Of a stretch of DNA of 64,000 nucleotides, positions 61,516-64,000 are shown in pieces. Position numbers and translations under genes: made by a program. The notes beneath the pieces are model-generated. The model did no database searches, had not been told where the DNA came from, and saw nothing but the letters and a program-made list of their open reading frames with translations. Source of the stretch: Nisaea nitritireducens (GTDB lineage: Bacteria; Pseudomonadota; Alphaproteobacteria; Thalassobaculales; Thalassobaculaceae); assembly GCF_014904795.1 (NCBI RefSeq), contig NZ_JACZFS010000010.1, forward strand, positions 169,920 through 233,919. Reading direction: 5' to 3'. The first letter of the stretch is position 1. Each line of letters opens with the position of its first letter.

Positions 61516-62615
61516 TTCCGGATGAATTTCCCTTTTTGCACGGTAACGAAAACAAGCTGTCTGGCGCTGTCGCCATAATCGTCGAACGTCACTTTCTGCT
61601 GCAGTCCCTGGATTGTGCCGAGCGCATCCATTGCCGATTTGATGGTCTGACCGTCCTCCATGTCCTGGAGAGCGGAAAACAGGACTGTCGCACCATCATA
61701 AGCCGCGATGCTTGAAAAACCCGGGTCGGAACGGAATCGCGCTTTGTAAGCATCCCGGAATGCAACGTAATGTGCCGTCTCATCGTACCGGTCATAGGTC
61801 TGAAGCAGGAGCAGCCCTTCAATTGCGGCACCGCCAAGAGTGAGAAGGCTTTCCGAAGCAGCCCATTCCGCGGCCATGAGCTCTATTTCGCTATTCTGCT
61901 TTCGTACCTGCTGGGTGAGTTGCGCAGCATCTACACCATTGGCGATAAAGATTATTGCGTCGGGATTCGAATCCAACAGGGTCGTCGCCGCGCGCGAAAA
62001 CTCTCCTCCGATCGTGCTGTCGAACTGGAACGAGGCAACGAGTGTGCCTCCTAGCTCGGTAAATGCTCTTTCGAACTCATCTGCCCAGCTTTGGGAAAAC
62101 AGCGCATTTCTTCCGTCAAGCGCCGCAGCGATTTTCCGGTGTCCTACATCGATGCTGTATCGCGCGTAAGCTTCGGCATACTGGCGGGTTGATGAGCCAA
62201 TACGGTAGAAATGATCGTCATTGCCGACGAAAGACAGGGAAGAAACCGTCGGTGTAATCGAGACTGTCTGAGCCTCGTTGATCACTGGAACCATGCCGCC
62301 GGCGACAACGCTGAGATTGGGGCCGATAATCGCGTCTACACCCTCAGCAACCAAGGAGCGCGCAGCTTCCGCACCACCTTCCGACGTACCATGATCGTCG
62401 CGAACGAGAAGCTGGATCTGACGCCCGTTAATCCCACCGGCTTCGTTTTTCTCGTCGACGGCCATCTGGACGGCATTTCGTGACGCGATGCCGATATCGG
62501 ATGCCCTTCCTTCCAGGCCACCGATAAATCCAAGACGAATGACTTCGGGCTCGCCACAGGCTGCGAGTTGCAGCAAGAGCATCATTACCGCAGAAAGCGT
62601 TGCAAATTGGCGCAT
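61512..62615 (-). CDS. Liv-type periplasmic-binding lipoprotein, candidate receptor for the histidine kinase
   Basis: A 367-residue lipoprotein precursor (signal LSAVMMLLLQLAACGEP, lipobox LAAC). The mature part is a type I periplasmic-binding fold, closely similar to the product at 52183. The stop overlaps the start of the histidine-kinase gene (ATGA), making the pair a coupled unit. I infer it presents a ligand to the kinase's periplasmic domain, like LuxP-LuxQ or TorT-TorS. The ATG at 62615 has GGAGAG eight bases upstream; a longer frame from 62642 is possible. No permease or ATPase partner is adjacent. Confidence 0.88.
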   Translation of the reverse strand: MRQFATLSAVMMLLLQLAACGEPEVIRLGFIGGLEGRASDIGIASRNAVQMAVDEKNEAGGINGRQIQLLVRDDHGTSEGGAEAARSLVAEGVDAIIGPNLSVVAGGMVPVINEAQTVSITPTVSSLSFVGNDDHFYRIGSSTRQYAEAYARYSIDVGHRKIAAALDGRNALFSQSWADEFERAFTELGGTLVASFQFDSTIGGEFSRAATTLLDSNPDAIIFIANGVDAAQLTQQVRKQNSEIELMAAEWAASESLLTLGGAAIEGLLLLQTYDRYDETAHYVAFRDAYKARFRSDPGFSSIAAYDGATVLFSALQDMEDGQTIKSAMDALGTIQGLQQKVTFDDYGDSARQLVFVTVQKGKFIRK

Positions 62616-62790
62616 GAGCTGTCTCTCCAGTGATCGATACACTGGACGTTTTCATAGTTAGAATAAAATTTAGTAAATGTTTCGACACGGCGGCAGACCG
62701 ATGTCGCGCTCTGGCATTTGGTGGAGCTACGGACTCTGAAAAACCGGCAAACTAGGATATCAAATGCGGTCTGTTCTGTAGGAGGGTTCC

Positions 62791-63243
62791 ATGACCGATC
62801 TTGAAGTCTATTTGTCCGGCGAGATTCACACGGACTGGCGCGCGGAAATCGAAGAGGCCGTAAATGCTGCTGGATTGCCGATTGTTTTCACGGCGCCAGT
62901 GACCGTTCACGAAAACAGCGACGATTGCGGTGTTTCCATCCTCGGTGCCGAAGAGAAGCCGTTCTGGGCCGATCACAAAGGCGCCAAGGTCAATGCCATC
63001 CGCACCCGCACCCTGATTGAGCGTGCCGATATCGTCGTTGTCCGGTTCGGCGACAAATACAAGCAGTGGAATGCTGCCTTCGATGCGGGATACGCTTCCG
63101 CTCTCGGAAAGCCGCTCATCATCCAACACGACCCAGCATTGACGCACCCGCTGAAAGAAGTCGATGGCGCCGCGCTGGCCGTTGCGGAAACACCGGCACA
63201 GGTGGCTGCAGTATTGCGTTATGTGGTGACCGGAGAACTTTAA
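62791..63243 (+). CDS. ytoQ: YtoQ-family protein
   Basis: A 150-residue protein matching the YtoQ pattern: VYLSGEIHTDWR at the start, FTAPVTVHENSDDCG, ADIVVVRFGDKYKQWNAAFDAGYAS in the middle and KPLIIQHDPALTHPLKEVD near the end. This resembles nucleoside 2-deoxyribosyltransferase-like folds, but no function has been firmly assigned to the family. AGGAGGG precedes the ATG. It is followed 18 bases later by the racemase-family gene in the same direction, suggesting a two-gene unit divergent from the sensor unit. Confidence 0.9.
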   Translation: MTDLEVYLSGEIHTDWRAEIEEAVNAAGLPIVFTAPVTVHENSDDCGVSILGAEEKPFWADHKGAKVNAIRTRTLIERADIVVVRFGDKYKQWNAAFDAGYASALGKPLIIQHDPALTHPLKEVDGAALAVAETPAQVAAVLRYVVTGEL

Positions 63244-63261
63244 GGTCGAGCGCATAAACCG

Positions 63262-63948
63262 ATGAAGCATATAGGAATTGTTGGCTGCTCGGCCGAAGGC
63301 GCGGCGCTCTGCTACCGGACAATCTGTTCTGAAGGAGCGGCACTGCTCGGCGCGCACGAGCATCCCGACATTACGATGCACACGCCACCACTCTCGAAAT
63401 ATGTCAGCTGCCTCGAAGCGGGAGATTTAAGCGGCGTCGGAGAGTTGATGCTTGATTCCGCGCGAAGACTGGAACGAGCCGGGGCGGATTTCTTGATTTG
63501 CCCGGATAATACCATTCACCAGGCATTCGACTATGTGGCGGAGCGATCCCCGCTTCCATGGCTGCATATTGCAGAAGAATCCGCGGCTCTCGCCCGGGAG
63601 CATGGATTCCAAAAAGTCGGTTTGCTTGGTACCAGATGGTTGGTCGAGAGTGATGTCTATCCGGACAAATTCGACGCGCTTGGCATCGGCTGGGCCCGGC
63701 CTGAGCCGGAAGAAATTGCCGAAATTTCACGGATCATCATGGAAGAACTCGTTCCAGGCCGGTTCCGCACTGACTCGACATCGTATTTTCAGGCGCTGAT
63801 CGAACGCATGAAAGAGCGCGGCGCGGATTCGGTTCTTCTCGGCTGCACCGAGATTCCGCTCATTATCAGCGACGAAAACAGTGCTCTACCGACATTGGAC
63901 TCGACGCGGATACTCGCCCGCGCGGCTCTTCGGGCGGCGGCCAGCTGA
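63262..63948 (+). CDS. Aspartate/glutamate racemase-family protein with an altered first catalytic site
   Basis: The 228-residue protein has the two-domain racemase fold. The second catalytic cysteine is kept in VLLGCTEIPL (Cys195). The first is replaced: the normal PCNTxH segment reads PDNTIH, with Asp82 where the cysteine is expected. Such Cys-to-Asp variants are found within the family, so a racemase or related isomerase or decarboxylase role is possible. The N-terminus (HIGIVGCSAEGAALCYRTI) is also a variant of the usual GGxG start. It follows ytoQ closely on the same strand. Confidence 0.85.
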   Translation: MKHIGIVGCSAEGAALCYRTICSEGAALLGAHEHPDITMHTPPLSKYVSCLEAGDLSGVGELMLDSARRLERAGADFLICPDNTIHQAFDYVAERSPLPWLHIAEESAALAREHGFQKVGLLGTRWLVESDVYPDKFDALGIGWARPEPEEIAEISRIIMEELVPGRFRTDSTSYFQALIERMKERGADSVLLGCTEIPLIISDENSALPTLDSTRILARAALRAAAS

Positions 63949-63972
63949 TATCAGCCTGCACCAGAAACAAAA

Positions 63973-63994
63973 CGCGCCGCTTGGAAGCGGCGCG
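63973..63994 (+). terminator. Hairpin after the racemase gene, probable terminator stem
   Basis: CGCGCCGCTT at 63973-63982 pairs with AAGCGGCGCG at 63985-63994. It is preceded by an A run. The window ends six bases later, so the T tract cannot be seen. Confidence 0.5.
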
Positions 63995-64000
63995 GTCGGC

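Overview
The window is a gene-dense chromosomal segment of a marine-type alphaproteobacterium. The evidence is its GC-rich coding, the gene orders rplM-rpsI, hom-glpX-recJ and mltB-rlpA-dac-tmk-holB-metG-tatD-MBL, a class I PHA synthase, and a clear DMSP demethylase (dmdA), which points to an ocean-dwelling lineage. A Rhodospirillales-like affiliation (for example Nisaea or Thalassobaculum relatives) is my inference and is untested. I see no insertion sequence, integrase, prophage or CRISPR array.

Layout. 1-720: ribosomal L13 (partial) and S9 with a terminator. 953-9648: an atypical SDR, dmdA with a DMT-family permease, a YghU-type glutathione protein, MFS and GNAT genes, a gamma-carbonic anhydrase and phaC. 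9853-15513: an OmpA-type lipoprotein, then hom, glpX and recJ. 15568-22446: a secreted cyclase, three tRNA-Glu genes, gamma-glutamyltransferase, a LysR-linked CMD/PPOX/HPP operon and a HAD hydrolase. 22627-33468: a catabolic island of unknown substrate, with a Liv-type ABC importer (permease and both ATPases fused in one 845-residue protein), a TPP enzyme, an SDR, a cupin, a flavin dehydrogenase and an IclR regulator. 33455-35084: two uncharacterised small genes and a GST. 35182-43580: a cell-envelope and DNA-metabolism cluster on the minus strand. 43862-50483: an oxidative uronate pathway (uronate dehydrogenase, 5-dehydro-4-deoxyglucarate dehydratase, TRAP importer, SMP-30 lactonase, GntR regulator). 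50785-52170: tRNA-Ser and a class V aminotransferase-fold protein. 52183-62615: a BMP-type nucleoside/base ABC importer with a cytosine-deaminase-like amidohydrolase, bracketed by two paralogous Liv-type binding lipoproteins, one of which overlaps a sensor histidine kinase gene. 62791-63948: YtoQ and an Asp/Glu racemase-family protein.

How the parts work together. Three importers of different classes (Liv-type ABC, TRAP, BMP-type ABC) each sit beside enzymes able to process an imported compound, and the first two also sit beside a dedicated regulator. For the IclR and GntR islands I can see matching palindromic DNA elements in front of the separate transcription units, which suggests local regulons. 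The most unusual arrangement is the binding-lipoprotein/histidine-kinase pair at 59542-62615. It has no matching ABC permease or response regulator nearby and a second copy of the binding protein about 8 kb away, and it looks like a periplasmic-binding-protein-fed signalling system rather than a transporter.
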